Source: Bacteroidales bacterium (GTDB lineage: Bacteria > Bacteroidota > Bacteroidia > Bacteroidales > P3). From it: a stretch of 64,000 bases of DNA. Location: NCBI GenBank assembly GCA_009785505.1, contig WQWA01000001.1, positions 1 through 64,000 of the forward strand, written 5' to 3'. Both the position numbers and the translations under genes were made by a program. Positions 1 through 8,512 of the stretch are shown here, piece after piece (the first letter of the stretch is position 1; each line of letters begins with the position of its first letter). The notes under the pieces are model-generated. The model did no database searches. It worked only from the letters and a program-made list of their open reading frames with translations, and was not told where the DNA came from.

Positions 1-2
1 AA

Positions 3-209
3 TATATCAAAAACGTGATTGCAAAACTACGTGAAGACGGAAAAACGATCATCATTATTGCCCACCGTTTAGCGACAGTCACTCAAGCCGACACGATTTT
101 TGTGATAAACAGCGGAAAACTTGTAGAGCAAGGTACACACGGCGAACTGCTGAAAGCCAAAGGACAATACGCTGACTACTGGCAGGCACAAACACAGGTA
201 TTCAATTAA
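3..209 (+). CDS. ABC transporter ATP-binding protein, C-terminal end (partial)
   Basis: The reading frame enters from the left edge and ends at TAA. About 68 residues are visible, containing the H-loop/switch histidine (IAHRLATV) and the tail GTHGELL that is typical of exporter-type ABC ATPases (MsbA/LmrA-like, with a fused membrane domain). The Walker A, Q-loop and signature motifs lie upstream of the window, so substrate and direction cannot be inferred. The gene converges on pdxS. The family assignment is firm and the specific role unknown. Confidence 0.85.
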   Translation, partial: YIKNVIAKLREDGKTIIIIAHRLATVTQADTIFVINSGKLVEQGTHGELLKAKGQYADYWQAQTQVFN

Positions 210-261
210 TTTTTTAGTTGGTGGAATCTTTAGAAACGCTGCCAAACGGGGTATCGCACGG

Positions 262-291
262 AATAAAAAAAGGGCGTTGCATGCAACGCCC
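262..291 (-). terminator. Rho-independent terminator of pdxS
   Basis: A perfect 20-nt palindrome (GGGCGTTGCA/TGCAACGCCC, 272-291) is followed on the minus strand by a run of seven T, about 20 nt after the pdxS stop. The right arm continues CCCCTAC, so it also resembles the GTAGGGGC...GCCCCTAC repeat at 57754. Confidence 0.8.
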
Positions 292-311
292 CTACAATTC
301 GTGGATTTGTG

Positions 312-1187
312 TTAAATTCCTCGATTCGCCATAATCACTTTGATTTCATCTTCGTTGATGCCGACCATTGCTTCGCCCAAATCTTCGGAAATTTCTGCTA
401 AAATCTTGGGATCGTTATAGTTTTTTACGGCTTGAACGATGGCTTTTGCACGTTTTACAGGATCTCCGGACTTGAAAATTCCCGAACCTACAAAAACACC
501 TTCCGCACCCAATTGTACCATCAACGCTGCATCAGCAGGTGTAGCAACGCCTCCGGCTGAAAAATTCGCCACAGGAAGTTTGCCGTTTTCATGAACGAAT
601 TTTACCAATTCATAAGGCACCTGCAATTCTTTGGCGGCGTGATATAACTCTTCTTCTTTTTTGTTTTGTAAAAGACGCATTTCCGACATAATTGCACGCA
701 TGTGGCGAACGGCCTGTACCACATCACCCGTTCCGGCTTCGCCTTTGGTACGAATCATCGAAGCACCTTCAACAATGCGACGAAGTGCTTCGCCCAAATT
801 TTTTGCTCCACAAACAAACGGGGCTTTAAACTTATTCTTATCAATGTGATAAACATCATCGGCAGGTGAAAGAACTTCGCTTTCGTCAATATAATCAATT
901 CCCAAAGCCTCTAAAATTTGGGCTTCTACGAAATGTCCGATTCTCACTTTCGCCATTACAGGAATTTTCACTGTAGCTTGAATGCTTTTGATCATTTTCG
1001 GGTCGCTCATTCGCGAAATTCCTCCCGCAACACGAATGTCGGCAGGAACGCGCTCTAAAGCCATAACGGCGACAGCTCCGGCATCTTCCGCAATTTTTGC
1101 TTGTTCAGGTGTCGAAACATCCATAATTACCCCACCTTTAAGTTTTTCGGTGAGGCTTTTGTTTTGTTCATAACGATTGTTGTCCAT
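312..1187 (-). CDS. pdxS: Pyridoxal 5'-phosphate synthase lyase subunit PdxS
   Basis: The 291-residue protein has the usual length of the PdxS/SNZ family. It makes PLP from ribose 5-phosphate, glyceraldehyde 3-phosphate and ammonia in the DXP-independent pathway. The TIM-barrel motifs are present: the catalytic-lysine strand (MAKVRIGH, with V where A is common), RTKGEAGTG, the phosphate-binding [13 protein letters not shown] and GVFVGSGIF. The glutaminase partner PdxT, often adjacent, is not beside it in this window. A TAnnTTTG promoter lies upstream and a hairpin terminator downstream, so it looks monocistronic. The start ATG at 1187 begins [20 protein letters not shown], matching the family N-terminus. 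Confidence 0.97.
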   Translation of the reverse strand: MDNNRYEQNKSLTEKLKGGVIMDVSTPEQAKIAEDAGAVAVMALERVPADIRVAGGISRMSDPKMIKSIQATVKIPVMAKVRIGHFVEAQILEALGIDYIDESEVLSPADDVYHIDKNKFKAPFVCGAKNLGEALRRIVEGASMIRTKGEAGTGDVVQAVRHMRAIMSEMRLLQNKKEEELYHAAKELQVPYELVKFVHENGKLPVANFSAGGVATPADAALMVQLGAEGVFVGSGIFKSGDPVKRAKAIVQAVKNYNDPKILAEISEDLGEAMVGINEDEIKVIMANRGI

Positions 1188-1214
1188 TTTCGTATGTATT
1201 TTTCAATTTTTTTG

Positions 1215-1246
1215 CAAAGGTACAAAATATATCACAAATTTCCAAG
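1215..1246 (-). promoter_or_regulatory. pdxS promoter
   Basis: The minus strand reads TACCTTTG (1222-1215), matching the Bacteroidota -7 consensus TAnnTTTG, with CTTG 20 nt upstream (1246-1243) as a -33 element. The box lies about 27 nt before the pdxS ATG. Confidence 0.7.
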
Positions 1247-1286
1247 CCTGTTTTGTGAAATTCAAAAAAATATTTTCGCAAATTGA

Positions 1287-1325
1287 AATAAAACCGACAG
1301 TCGAAAAAAGATTGTCGGTTTTATT
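1287..1325 (-). terminator. Terminator of the surface-protein operon
   Basis: An AT-flanked hairpin with a 13-bp stem (AATAAAACCGACA at 1287-1299, its complement at 1313-1325) and a 13-nt loop. It lies about 85 nt after the stop of the OmpA-family gene. The T-rich arm gives it intrinsic-terminator character. Confidence 0.65.
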
Positions 1326-1410
1326 CAAAATTATTTTTTTGTGTTTTCTTGGTAAATTCATATAAAAATACGAATCTCTCTTAACTTATTTTTAATCTCG
1401 GTTATTGCTC

Positions 1411-3054
1411 TTAGCGAACTCGTTGTATTAAAAATACCACTCTGCGGTTGACTCTACGATGGGCTTCATCTATATTTTCGATTAAAGGCACTGTTGGTCC
1501 TTTTGAAACAACTTTGATATTTTGAGGATTGAAACCATGTCTGACTAACTGATCTTTAACCACTTCCGCACGGCGATATCCCAGCCTCATGTTGTGACTC
1601 ATACTTCCCAAATCGCAGGTGTCTCCCTCGCAAATGATGATAAACTCAGGGCTATTGTATCTTTGTAAATACTGTATTTTATTTTCCAACAGTCTCATCA
1701 TTACCGGGTCGAGTCTGCATTGGTCTATATCATAGCCACTGAGGTGAAGTATGACCAAGTCCTCCAATTCACCGTACTCTTGTTCCGCACGCTCACGCTC
1801 AACATCTTCTTGCCACGTGCGAGATCTTTGTGTATCAGCAGGGGCTTCATTTTCTATAAACTGTTGCTGTTTGCGTGCCTCGCAACATGGACAGCAGTCG
1901 TGCGTGCAATTGACATTGATGTTGAATTCCATCGGAGGAGGAACCGGCATTCTTCTGTTCGCTCTTTCACGTCTTGGCATCGGGCACATATTTATACCCA
2001 AACGAACCGTCAAACCAAACGACAAAGGCACAACCCTGTTCGTAAAATTTGCTGTAGGTCTGTTGCCGGAGGTATATTGCGAGCTCAAAATGCTGTTTGA
2101 GATCATTTCAGCATTTTCCGGATCAAATTCGAAAAAGTGATTGCCGCTATGTCTTCTGATATTGTTGAAGCCGTAGTCCAGAAACGCACCAACGTAGAGC
2201 GAATGCCTCGGATTTAAATGGAATTTCACGCCCGCTTCTGCCGACGCCATACCGGAAACCCTAACTCTGTTTTCCAACCTTCTTGTGGAAAAAGGCAAAT
2301 TGTAAAATAGACCTAAATCTTCAAAAAACACAGTGCCGTAATCTATCGGGTCAGGGCGAAATTCCTGATTGAGTCCATGGTCGAAGTGCCACGTATAAAG
2401 TGTTGCGTTGCTCACCCTAAACGTGCTGTTGATGGGAATACCAAGTCTTACACCTGCCGATGCAAAAAACTGATGGTTTCCGCCAGGCAAAGGTGTTTGA
2501 AATTGTAGCAACAAAGGGATGTTGAGGTTATACAACCGTTGTCTTTCGGTATAGTCTGATACTTCCGTATGATAGTCTATTAATCTATCACTTCCCGTCC
2601 AGCCGGGTGTGAGGTCGTCAAAACTGTAGCGAGTGTACATATCTTGGAGTCTTCTCATGTGAAAGGTTGTGTTGTAAACAGCAACTTCCAGACCTGTGCG
2701 AATACCCCAGTTAGGATGAAAAAAATACGTATAGCCTAATCCGAATGCACCACCGAGCCCTGTTTCGCGATTGCCAATGGTTGGCCTGTAATGGAGTGTC
2801 GAAGCTCCAAACGAAGTCCAAATCGAAAATTCGTGCCGACAAAATGGTCGAACAACTTCTTCGGTGTTCGTTATAGTATCATTTTCTTTGAGCGTATCTA
2901 TACCTTGCAATGCTATTTCAACTGTCGCTATGGTGTCTGTTGCCATTGTTGCTGTATCCGTTGTTTGTGCCTGCACATTTATTAACAGCAAAAAAAACAT
3001 TGAAAAGAAAAATAGTTTCCTTAAAGCTAGGATTTGTGTTGATTGTGTTTCCAT
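1411..3054 (-). CDS. OmpA-family outer membrane protein
   Basis: A signal peptide (FFFSMFFLLLINVQAQ) precedes a region that looks like an outer-membrane beta-barrel: alternating aromatic strands, GLGYTYFFHPNWGIRTGLE, and repeated 'FGLTVRLGI'-type strands. A Cys-rich linker (CTHDCCPCC) follows, then a C-terminal OmpA-like domain (about the last 110 residues) with LGYRRAEVVKDQL and RRVNRRVVFLI, which would bind peptidoglycan in the periplasm. The ATG at 3054 (METQSTQ) is preferred because the longer frame runs into the upstream gene. It is the last gene of a leftward operon of secreted proteins and could be their outer-membrane anchor; that link is inferred from position only. Confidence 0.85.
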   Translation of the reverse strand: METQSTQILALRKLFFFSMFFLLLINVQAQTTDTATMATDTIATVEIALQGIDTLKENDTITNTEEVVRPFCRHEFSIWTSFGASTLHYRPTIGNRETGLGGAFGLGYTYFFHPNWGIRTGLEVAVYNTTFHMRRLQDMYTRYSFDDLTPGWTGSDRLIDYHTEVSDYTERQRLYNLNIPLLLQFQTPLPGGNHQFFASAGVRLGIPINSTFRVSNATLYTWHFDHGLNQEFRPDPIDYGTVFFEDLGLFYNLPFSTRRLENRVRVSGMASAEAGVKFHLNPRHSLYVGAFLDYGFNNIRRHSGNHFFEFDPENAEMISNSILSSQYTSGNRPTANFTNRVVPLSFGLTVRLGINMCPMPRRERANRRMPVPPPMEFNINVNCTHDCCPCCEARKQQQFIENEAPADTQRSRTWQEDVERERAEQEYGELEDLVILHLSGYDIDQCRLDPVMMRLLENKIQYLQRYNSPEFIIICEGDTCDLGSMSHNMRLGYRRAEVVKDQLVRHGFNPQNIKVVSKGPTVPLIENIDEAHRRVNRRVVFLIQRVR

Positions 3055-3070
3055 CGTTTTTTTCTTTTGT

Positions 3071-4123
3071 TTAGTACACAATTATTCTTATCACTTCTTG
3101 AACAGTACCGGAAATGAAGTGAAACAAATATGTGCCTGCTACCGGAGGAAGTTGTATCGGTGTGATACGATGTCCATTGGTTCGTGTTTCTCCGACGCGG
3201 TGTCCCAAGATATTATGCACAATTATTATGCCGTTGGCAAGTAAGTATTCGTCATTGGTTTCCACTTCAACGACTACGAGCGAGCGATCTGTAGTAGTGG
3301 GATTGGGGTAGGCAATGATTCTCGTGTTGGGAACGAAAATTGTCGGATTGAACGGACAAGTACGGTATTGGTTCCCATGTTGGTCAATTACAATGGCATG
3401 GTATGTATTCAAAGGATTCAAGCTGCCCCTTCCGACATTAAAAACTCCGCCCAAACCGGTGCCATGTGCACCTTGATGAATCAATGTTTCATGTCCGAAT
3501 TGATCTATTCTGAACCATGTGTAATGCACAAAATTGTGACCACCACTGTTGTCAACAACAAGTGTATTGTTTCTCTGTTGAACAATCAAAGGCAAGCAGT
3601 CGTCCCGTTGTTCGGCAAGAAACCAAATGCGGTCATTGCCTTCTATGCGAGTGTCCAAATGGGCTATTCGATGATTGTGTATAAACTCTTGCATTGTAAA
3701 CGCTGTGATGTCACTACCCACACTATGGGCTCTTGCAAGATCTATGCGCGAACCGTCCCAGCCGTTGAACAAATCGAGCACAATTTCGGTGCTTCCGCTT
3801 GCCGTTCCAACAATATCTAAAAATCCACGAGAACCATGGCTGTTGCTGTTATCAACAACCGAAAGGTAAATTCTTGCGCCTGCTTCGCCTTCGTAATTTC
3901 CGATATTAAACAACGTGTTTGTTTGTTGCAAAAGAGGCTGATGTGATCCAAAAAACAACTGACCGGAACTGCCAATAGTCAAATCGCCGGTGAGCAAAGT
4001 AGAATTTTCGCCAATTGTTGCTTTTTCAGACAAATGGCTTAACAGCGATTGTGCCGAAGCAATCTGACTTAGACTAATCAGCAGAGCCAACCCGCTTGAA
4101 AGCATGAATATATTCCGTTTCAT
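3071..4123 (-). CDS. Secreted protein with type IX secretion sorting domain
   Basis: A 350-residue protein with an N-terminal signal peptide (LALLISLSQIASAQ). The roughly 80-residue C-terminal domain beginning IIAYPNPTTTDRS and ending in GTYLFHF...VIRIIVY is typical of the type A Por/T9SS sorting signal (YPNP motif, the GTY/F strand, a short basic/hydrophobic end). The middle (residues about 30-265) is beta-rich with SHGSRGFLDIVG and is not recognised. It lies 16 nt before the OmpA-type gene and 34 nt after the fibrinogen-like gene. Predicted to be exported by T9SS and displayed on the cell surface. Confidence 0.85.
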   Translation of the reverse strand: MKRNIFMLSSGLALLISLSQIASAQSLLSHLSEKATIGENSTLLTGDLTIGSSGQLFFGSHQPLLQQTNTLFNIGNYEGEAGARIYLSVVDNSNSHGSRGFLDIVGTASGSTEIVLDLFNGWDGSRIDLARAHSVGSDITAFTMQEFIHNHRIAHLDTRIEGNDRIWFLAEQRDDCLPLIVQQRNNTLVVDNSGGHNFVHYTWFRIDQFGHETLIHQGAHGTGLGGVFNVGRGSLNPLNTYHAIVIDQHGNQYRTCPFNPTIFVPNTRIIAYPNPTTTDRSLVVVEVETNDEYLLANGIIIVHNILGHRVGETRTNGHRITPIQLPPVAGTYLFHFISGTVQEVIRIIVY

Positions 4124-4157
4124 AGTGTTTAATTTCCTGTTAATTGTTTTTTCAGCA

Positions 4158-6020
4158 TTATCTCACCCACCACTGCATAAAACGTCCTTCGCCGTTGTTG
4201 AAACTATGAGGTATCATGGTTGCTGCAGCACAAGTTCTAATTGTAAAACTGTAATCGTCTCCCGCAGGACATCTTCCGAAGTGATGGTTGGGCATCGTGG
4301 TAGAAGGATTTCCGAACATATTGTGCATGTTTGCCATACTTATCGTGTTCGCTGCTCCGCCACCATTAAGATCCGGTCTCACTTGAAAAGCAGCCGTACT
4401 GCCTGAAGCATTAAAATTATAAGAGAAACCGGCATTGGCACCAGCCCCGGTTACGTTCCATACACGTATTCGACGACCACCGCCATGTTCAGACCATCCT
4501 CCTCCGGTTCCACCGCCCGTAGGTGTTAATCTCACTTCAAAGCGTGCTCCAAATACTCTGCCTACTGAAGGAGGGCGAGATGTTCTCGAAGCAGCAGCTG
4601 TATTGGCCCAGGTCATTCGTATAGGATTCTCACTACTATGTCGTGGAGACATGATAACAAAATTATTTGCTGCCCAAGCATCTCTCATATCAGTAGGGTT
4701 TGTCGTTATACGAATTCTTATTTGCTCTTGTCTCATCCCATCCCAATCTCCAATCCTCCACATAGAAACCGGTAGGCGAAAATCTGTATAATTAATTCGA
4801 AGGTTAGTCGGTCCATCGTAAACACCTTCGGGCAGCGTATCATGAAGACCAATTACGTTTCTTGGTACATTAAGATTAGGACGAAACAGGTTTCCATTTA
4901 TTACCATTGTGTTTGGCGTACCATAAAGATTGCGGGCTGTATTTTCCGAATATGACCATACCAACATCCAACCGCCTCCCGAAATGTCGCAAAAGACTCT
5001 GAATCGAGGCGTATTATCAGGGAGATCTTCGTCATCAGAATCATTAGGGTCCATGAACATGCAATCTCGCACCCAAAACTCGCCATTTGGAGCAAACGGC
5101 CTTTCTTGGGCAATTTGTAAACAATTGCAGGCAGGGTTTTCGTAAGTGCCTATAGTTGAAATGAATGATACAGTAAAACTACAGCTCGTTCTAACGTCTC
5201 CGTCGGTTGTAAAATAAAATCTGAAATCGCCCTCCTGACGAGCAACTCCGTCAACAAACAATACAATCGAGTCTCTACCTAATTCGGTAAATTCTCTAGA
5301 ACCCGAGAACCTTATACCGTTTTGTTGATCGGTTCGAATAGTCGTTGTACCGAGTCCAAGCACCTCGACCGGTATCACCACATGGTTCTCCTCATCCAAA
5401 AATATCCGGTTTACAATATACTCTCCAACTACACGGATATCGAAACAGTCAATTCTGTAACCCATTGTAAGTTCTTGCACTTCAACCGTAATATTGCATG
5501 ATGTAGCTATCTCCGCACCATTGACGAAAAAAGTAAGCTGATCAATTTGAGTTGCTGTCGGCAACCCCATACCAAGGAGGGTAAGGTCATACGTACCCGG
5601 CTCTGTAAAAACTCCGCTTGTATGGAAAAAATAGCCGTTGTTGGAGCGAACTGTGAGGGTATAAGTACCTGGCTCTGTCACCAAAATAGGCATTGTAATG
5701 AAGTGCGAATTGTCTAACGGGGCATCTTTAAAATATCTGCCATGCACACGGATTCTATGACATGCATCTGCAGGGACATCCATTTCGGGATCCACCACAC
5801 CACAAAGGCTTATCCACTCCCCACCGTTCCAAAATTGTTGACAATTGACGTCAGTGTTGAAGATAACCAGTCCCCTGGCAAATATACTATCAACAGGTAT
5901 TTGATTACGTTGATCAGTAGTCAGTCTTGGTAGTCTGTGTCCTTGAACTATTTGCTGCTGTGCAAAAATATTTCCGACACAGACAAAGATAAACAGTAGC
6001 GTTGTTATAATATTTTTCAT
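4158..6020 (-). CDS. Secreted protein with a fibrinogen-like C-terminal domain
   Basis: A 620-residue protein with a signal peptide (LLFIFVCVGNIFAQ). Residues about 25-75 carry the module GHRLPRL...ARGLVIFNTD...FWNGGEWISL, shared with the next two upstream genes. Several beta-rich repeats follow (TEPGTYTLTV and TEPGTYDLTL). From about residue 300 it resembles the fibrinogen beta/gamma C-terminal fold: a Cys-rich start (NPACNCLQIA), then FRVFCDISGGGWMLVWSYSE, matching the family core (V/F)xCDxxGGGWxLV. No T9SS tail is evident. It is probably an adhesin or carbohydrate-binding surface protein. The fibrinogen-like call rests on this core motif and was not tested by a profile search. Confidence 0.75.
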   Translation of the reverse strand: MKNIITTLLFIFVCVGNIFAQQQIVQGHRLPRLTTDQRNQIPVDSIFARGLVIFNTDVNCQQFWNGGEWISLCGVVDPEMDVPADACHRIRVHGRYFKDAPLDNSHFITMPILVTEPGTYTLTVRSNNGYFFHTSGVFTEPGTYDLTLLGMGLPTATQIDQLTFFVNGAEIATSCNITVEVQELTMGYRIDCFDIRVVGEYIVNRIFLDEENHVVIPVEVLGLGTTTIRTDQQNGIRFSGSREFTELGRDSIVLFVDGVARQEGDFRFYFTTDGDVRTSCSFTVSFISTIGTYENPACNCLQIAQERPFAPNGEFWVRDCMFMDPNDSDDEDLPDNTPRFRVFCDISGGGWMLVWSYSENTARNLYGTPNTMVINGNLFRPNLNVPRNVIGLHDTLPEGVYDGPTNLRINYTDFRLPVSMWRIGDWDGMRQEQIRIRITTNPTDMRDAWAANNFVIMSPRHSSENPIRMTWANTAAASRTSRPPSVGRVFGARFEVRLTPTGGGTGGGWSEHGGGRRIRVWNVTGAGANAGFSYNFNASGSTAAFQVRPDLNGGGAANTISMANMHNMFGNPSTTMPNHHFGRCPAGDDYSFTIRTCAAATMIPHSFNNGEGRFMQWWVR

Positions 6021-6064
6021 GATATTTCAGTTGTTAATTTTATATTTTTATGAACTTGACATTC

Positions 6065-7462
6065 CTAGAACCCTAGTATTTGTATGAAGCCTTGCGAGTC
6101 ACTTGTTAAAGCCGAGACGTCTGAGGAAATATAAGAGATGATAACACTTGTCAAAGAAAACTGGTTGGTAGGAATAAAATTGCGATTTTCGATGCTAACC
6201 GACCATTCGGCTGCATTGCTCTCCACTGTTACACTTGCATCTACACTCAAAAAAGTTCGACGCATTTGATTGTTCGAAAAGACCGGCTCAATATTGACCA
6301 CCTGCAACGGATTTATTGCTGTAGAAGTCACTCCGTAGAAGATTAGGTTTTCGGTGGTAAAGTTTCCATTTTGAACAGGAATGACAAGCTGTCTTACCAC
6401 AGAAGCTGTTTCTGCAGGCCTCCAAATTTGTAATGTGTTGTCCCATGTTAAAACCTCCCCTTCTATTTGTCCTTCGGGTAACATTACTGTAATATTGCTT
6501 GTGCCGCTACCGGTTACCACTACACCACGGCTTCCTGTTATTGACACCTTGGCCATGATCGAGTCAACAAAATCTTCCGTTATATTCATAGATAGATTAT
6601 TAACAATCTCCGTAAGAAAGATTTGATCATTCACAATATTGTTTATCAACGAATCAATAAACGTTTGGTTGGTTGTAAGATTGTTTACTATCGAGTCTAT
6701 AAATTGATTGTTAGTTACCAAGTTTTCAATAAAGTACTCGTTATTTACCAATTCCGTAATAAATGTTTCGTTATTTACCAAGTTGTTCACTATAGAATCA
6801 ATAAATTGTTGATTCATTACCAAGTTCTCAATAAAATATTCGTTATTTACCAGATTATTCACTATAGAATCAATAAATTGATTGTTGGTTACCAGTTCTG
6901 AAATAAAGAACTCATTGTTTACCAAATCTGTAATAAATGTCGTGTTATTCACCAAGTTGTTTACTAACGAATCAATAAAATTATTGTTTTCAAACAACGT
7001 CTTGATCAAACTTTCTACAAACCATGCGTTGTGTATCAGGCTATCCGCAATCGTTGTGATGTTAACACTCAAATCTATATGGCTTGCTCCAACTCTCACG
7101 ATTTTTATGGTTTCATCTGAACTTGCAATGGTTACTCCAGCCATGATACTGTCAATAAATTCTTGAGTTATATTATTAACGATATGGTCTAAAATAGATT
7201 CGTGATCGCTGAGAGTTACCCATTCTATTCCTGACCAATGCTGTAATGCTCCGGAATCTGTGTTAAAGATCATTTGCCCGCGTGCTTGTTGCGGATTAGC
7301 TTCTGCTCCAATATTTGCACGTTGTTGGGAACTCATTTGCGGGAGTCTTAACCCCATATAAACATTTGTTGTTTGAGCACTAATAGCACTTGTAACAGAA
7401 GTTAAAGTTAGAATTAGTGTACTTAAAAAGATTGTTTTGAATTTTAGAACTATTTTCATCAC
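6065..7462 (-). CDS. Secreted repeat protein with NxxFIxxLV repeats
   Basis: The 465-residue protein has a signal peptide ending near SAISAQ. It then has the shared module (MGLRLPQMSS...RGQMIFNTD...HWSGIEWVTL). About residues 155-300 hold roughly a dozen 10- or 14-residue units of the type NNxxFIxxLVN, an amphipathic periodic pattern like coiled-coil or trimeric-fibre stalks. The C-terminal ~110 residues form a beta-rich domain containing NLIFYGV and EWSVSIENRNF, similar to the end of the next upstream protein. There is no T9SS tail. Probably a surface fibre or adhesin; the function is unknown. Confidence 0.7.
   Translation of the reverse strand: MMKIVLKFKTIFLSTLILTLTSVTSAISAQTTNVYMGLRLPQMSSQQRANIGAEANPQQARGQMIFNTDSGALQHWSGIEWVTLSDHESILDHIVNNITQEFIDSIMAGVTIASSDETIKIVRVGASHIDLSVNITTIADSLIHNAWFVESLIKTLFENNNFIDSLVNNLVNNTTFITDLVNNEFFISELVTNNQFIDSIVNNLVNNEYFIENLVMNQQFIDSIVNNLVNNETFITELVNNEYFIENLVTNNQFIDSIVNNLTTNQTFIDSLINNIVNDQIFLTEIVNNLSMNITEDFVDSIMAKVSITGSRGVVVTGSGTSNITVMLPEGQIEGEVLTWDNTLQIWRPAETASVVRQLVIPVQNGNFTTENLIFYGVTSTAINPLQVVNIEPVFSNNQMRRTFLSVDASVTVESNAAEWSVSIENRNFIPTNQFSLTSVIISYISSDVSALTSDSQGFIQILGF
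6600..7000 (-). repeat. Coding tandem repeats (NxxFIxxLV units)
   Basis: DNA here repeats imperfectly every 30 or 42 bp (recurring minus-strand sense of 'caataaattg' / 'cgttatttacca'), producing the degenerate protein units of the gene at 6065. Unit lengths alternate, so this is an evolving internal repeat rather than a simple microsatellite. Confidence 0.8.
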
Positions 7463-7505
7463 GTGTTTGTTTATTTCATATTGTTTTAATTATCATTTTT
7501 TATTT

Positions 7506-8192
7506 TTACCACCCTACAAGAGTAAACGATCCTAAAAAGGATACCGAAGGTGTTTCATTTCCGCTACAATTGTATATAATAACGATTTTCTCTAAAACAC
7601 AACTAACTTGGGGATCAAAATTAAAGTTTTGCACTTGTATAGACCAAACCGTACTTGTGCCATCGTCATTTGGTTTCAAAACAGGGGTTACGACAAATGA
7701 GGTTTTTGCAACCAGAGGATCTGAAAACACACCTCTAATATCTAATATCGTCGAAGTAGGACACAGATTCGTAATTACGCCGTGGTATAGCACACTTTGT
7801 GTGCCGATAACTTCGTTAATGTTAACATGAATTTCTCGTACAGAAGACGTTGACGGCTGTGAAGATCCCTCTTCAAGACCTCGAATCCATCTTGTACCAT
7901 CATTAACATACACCCCCGGCGATACATCATTTGATGTTGCCGTGTTAAATACAAGCATTCCTGCGATATGCTCCATCAGCGGAGCTGTATTTGTTGTAGA
8001 AATCAACGTCACTCGAGGTAGCAATAGACCTCTTGAACCGATTACAGTGTCGTTGGCATTTAAGTCCAAAACTGCACTTGGATTGGGGGCTACATTTCCT
8101 CCCACACGCAGTTGGGCTTGCAAGTTTGCTGTACTCTGTATCATCAACAGAAGCAAGATTAGCTGCACCAATTTGTTTGTTTTCTTTTTCAT
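7506..8192 (-). CDS. Secreted protein, head of the surface operon
   Basis: A 228-residue protein with a signal peptide (LILLLLMIQSTANLQAQ). Residues about 27-105 hold NPSAVLDLNANDTVIGSRG followed by LLLPRVTL...GMLVFNT...GVYVNDGTRWI, a pattern common at the N-terminus of Bacteroidota fimbrial, fibre-like and adhesin-like proteins. The C-terminal part (VLYHGVITN, TVWSIQVQNFNF) parallels the end of the gene at 6065. So this is a minimal version of its neighbour, without the repeat stalk. First gene of the five-gene operon; it is separated from the next by 43 nt. Function unknown. Confidence 0.7.
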   Translation of the reverse strand: MKKKTNKLVQLILLLLMIQSTANLQAQLRVGGNVAPNPSAVLDLNANDTVIGSRGLLLPRVTLISTTNTAPLMEHIAGMLVFNTATSNDVSPGVYVNDGTRWIRGLEEGSSQPSTSSVREIHVNINEVIGTQSVLYHGVITNLCPTSTILDIRGVFSDPLVAKTSFVVTPVLKPNDDGTSTVWSIQVQNFNFDPQVSCVLEKIVIIYNCSGNETPSVSFLGSFTLVGW

Positions 8193-8271
8193 GATTGTTT
8201 TTTATGTTATTATTATTTTTATATTTAGTTGTTCTGCTAAAATGTAATACAGTACCAAAAGAATGGAATCG

Positions 8272-8279
8272 CAAAATTA
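8272..8279 (-). promoter_or_regulatory. Possible promoter of the surface operon
   Basis: The minus strand reads TAATTTTG, a match to TAnnTTTG, 80 nt before the first gene. No clear -33 TTTG was seen at the right distance, so this is tentative. Confidence 0.35.
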
Positions 8280-8300
8280 CGCAAAAAACTGCGATTTTCG

Positions 8301-8426
8301 ATGGCGGTTTTTCGCATAGCCACTATTAAAAAAAACAGCAGTAAAGTTTAAGCAAATATCGCAATCTCCTCGCTCTCAGCGCATTTCAAAAATTGTAAAT
8401 AAATTAAAAAATGGCGGTTTTTCGCA
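8301..8426. repeat. Direct-repeat pair ATGGCGGTTTTTCGCA
   Basis: Two perfect 16-nt copies (8301-8316 and 8411-8426) bracket 94 nt of AT-rich DNA in the 320-nt gap between the surface operon and cydB. The same 16-mer brackets another AT-rich segment at 12513-12623. Apart from this pair, the weak promoter box and the cydB terminator, nothing else is visible in the 8193-8512 gap. Confidence 0.75.
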
Positions 8427-8440
8427 AGGGCTTCCGTTTG

Positions 8441-8478
8441 AAAGAAAAAACCTAACAAGTTTTTCGAAACTTGTTAGG
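8441..8478 (-). terminator. Terminator of cydAB
   Basis: A perfect 12-bp stem (CCTAACAAGTTT at 8451-8462, its complement at 8467-8478) with a TTCG loop is followed on the minus strand by TTTTTTCTTT, starting about 35 nt beyond the cydB stop. A classic intrinsic terminator. Confidence 0.9.
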
Positions 8479-8512
8479 TTTGGTTATCAAAAACAACAGT
8501 TAAAAAAGCCTT

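Noticed and set aside
312-1187. Missing pdxT as a sign of a broken vitamin B6 pathway
   Set aside because: pdxT is often unlinked; the window cannot show absence from the genome.
1720-2140. Overlapping plus-strand frames in the OmpA-type gene
   Set aside because: Shadows of a clearly coding minus-strand gene with signal peptide and known domain.
6623-6901. Plus-strand open frames opposite the repeat protein
   Set aside because: Open only because the repeat on the coding strand avoids certain codons; no start signal or family.
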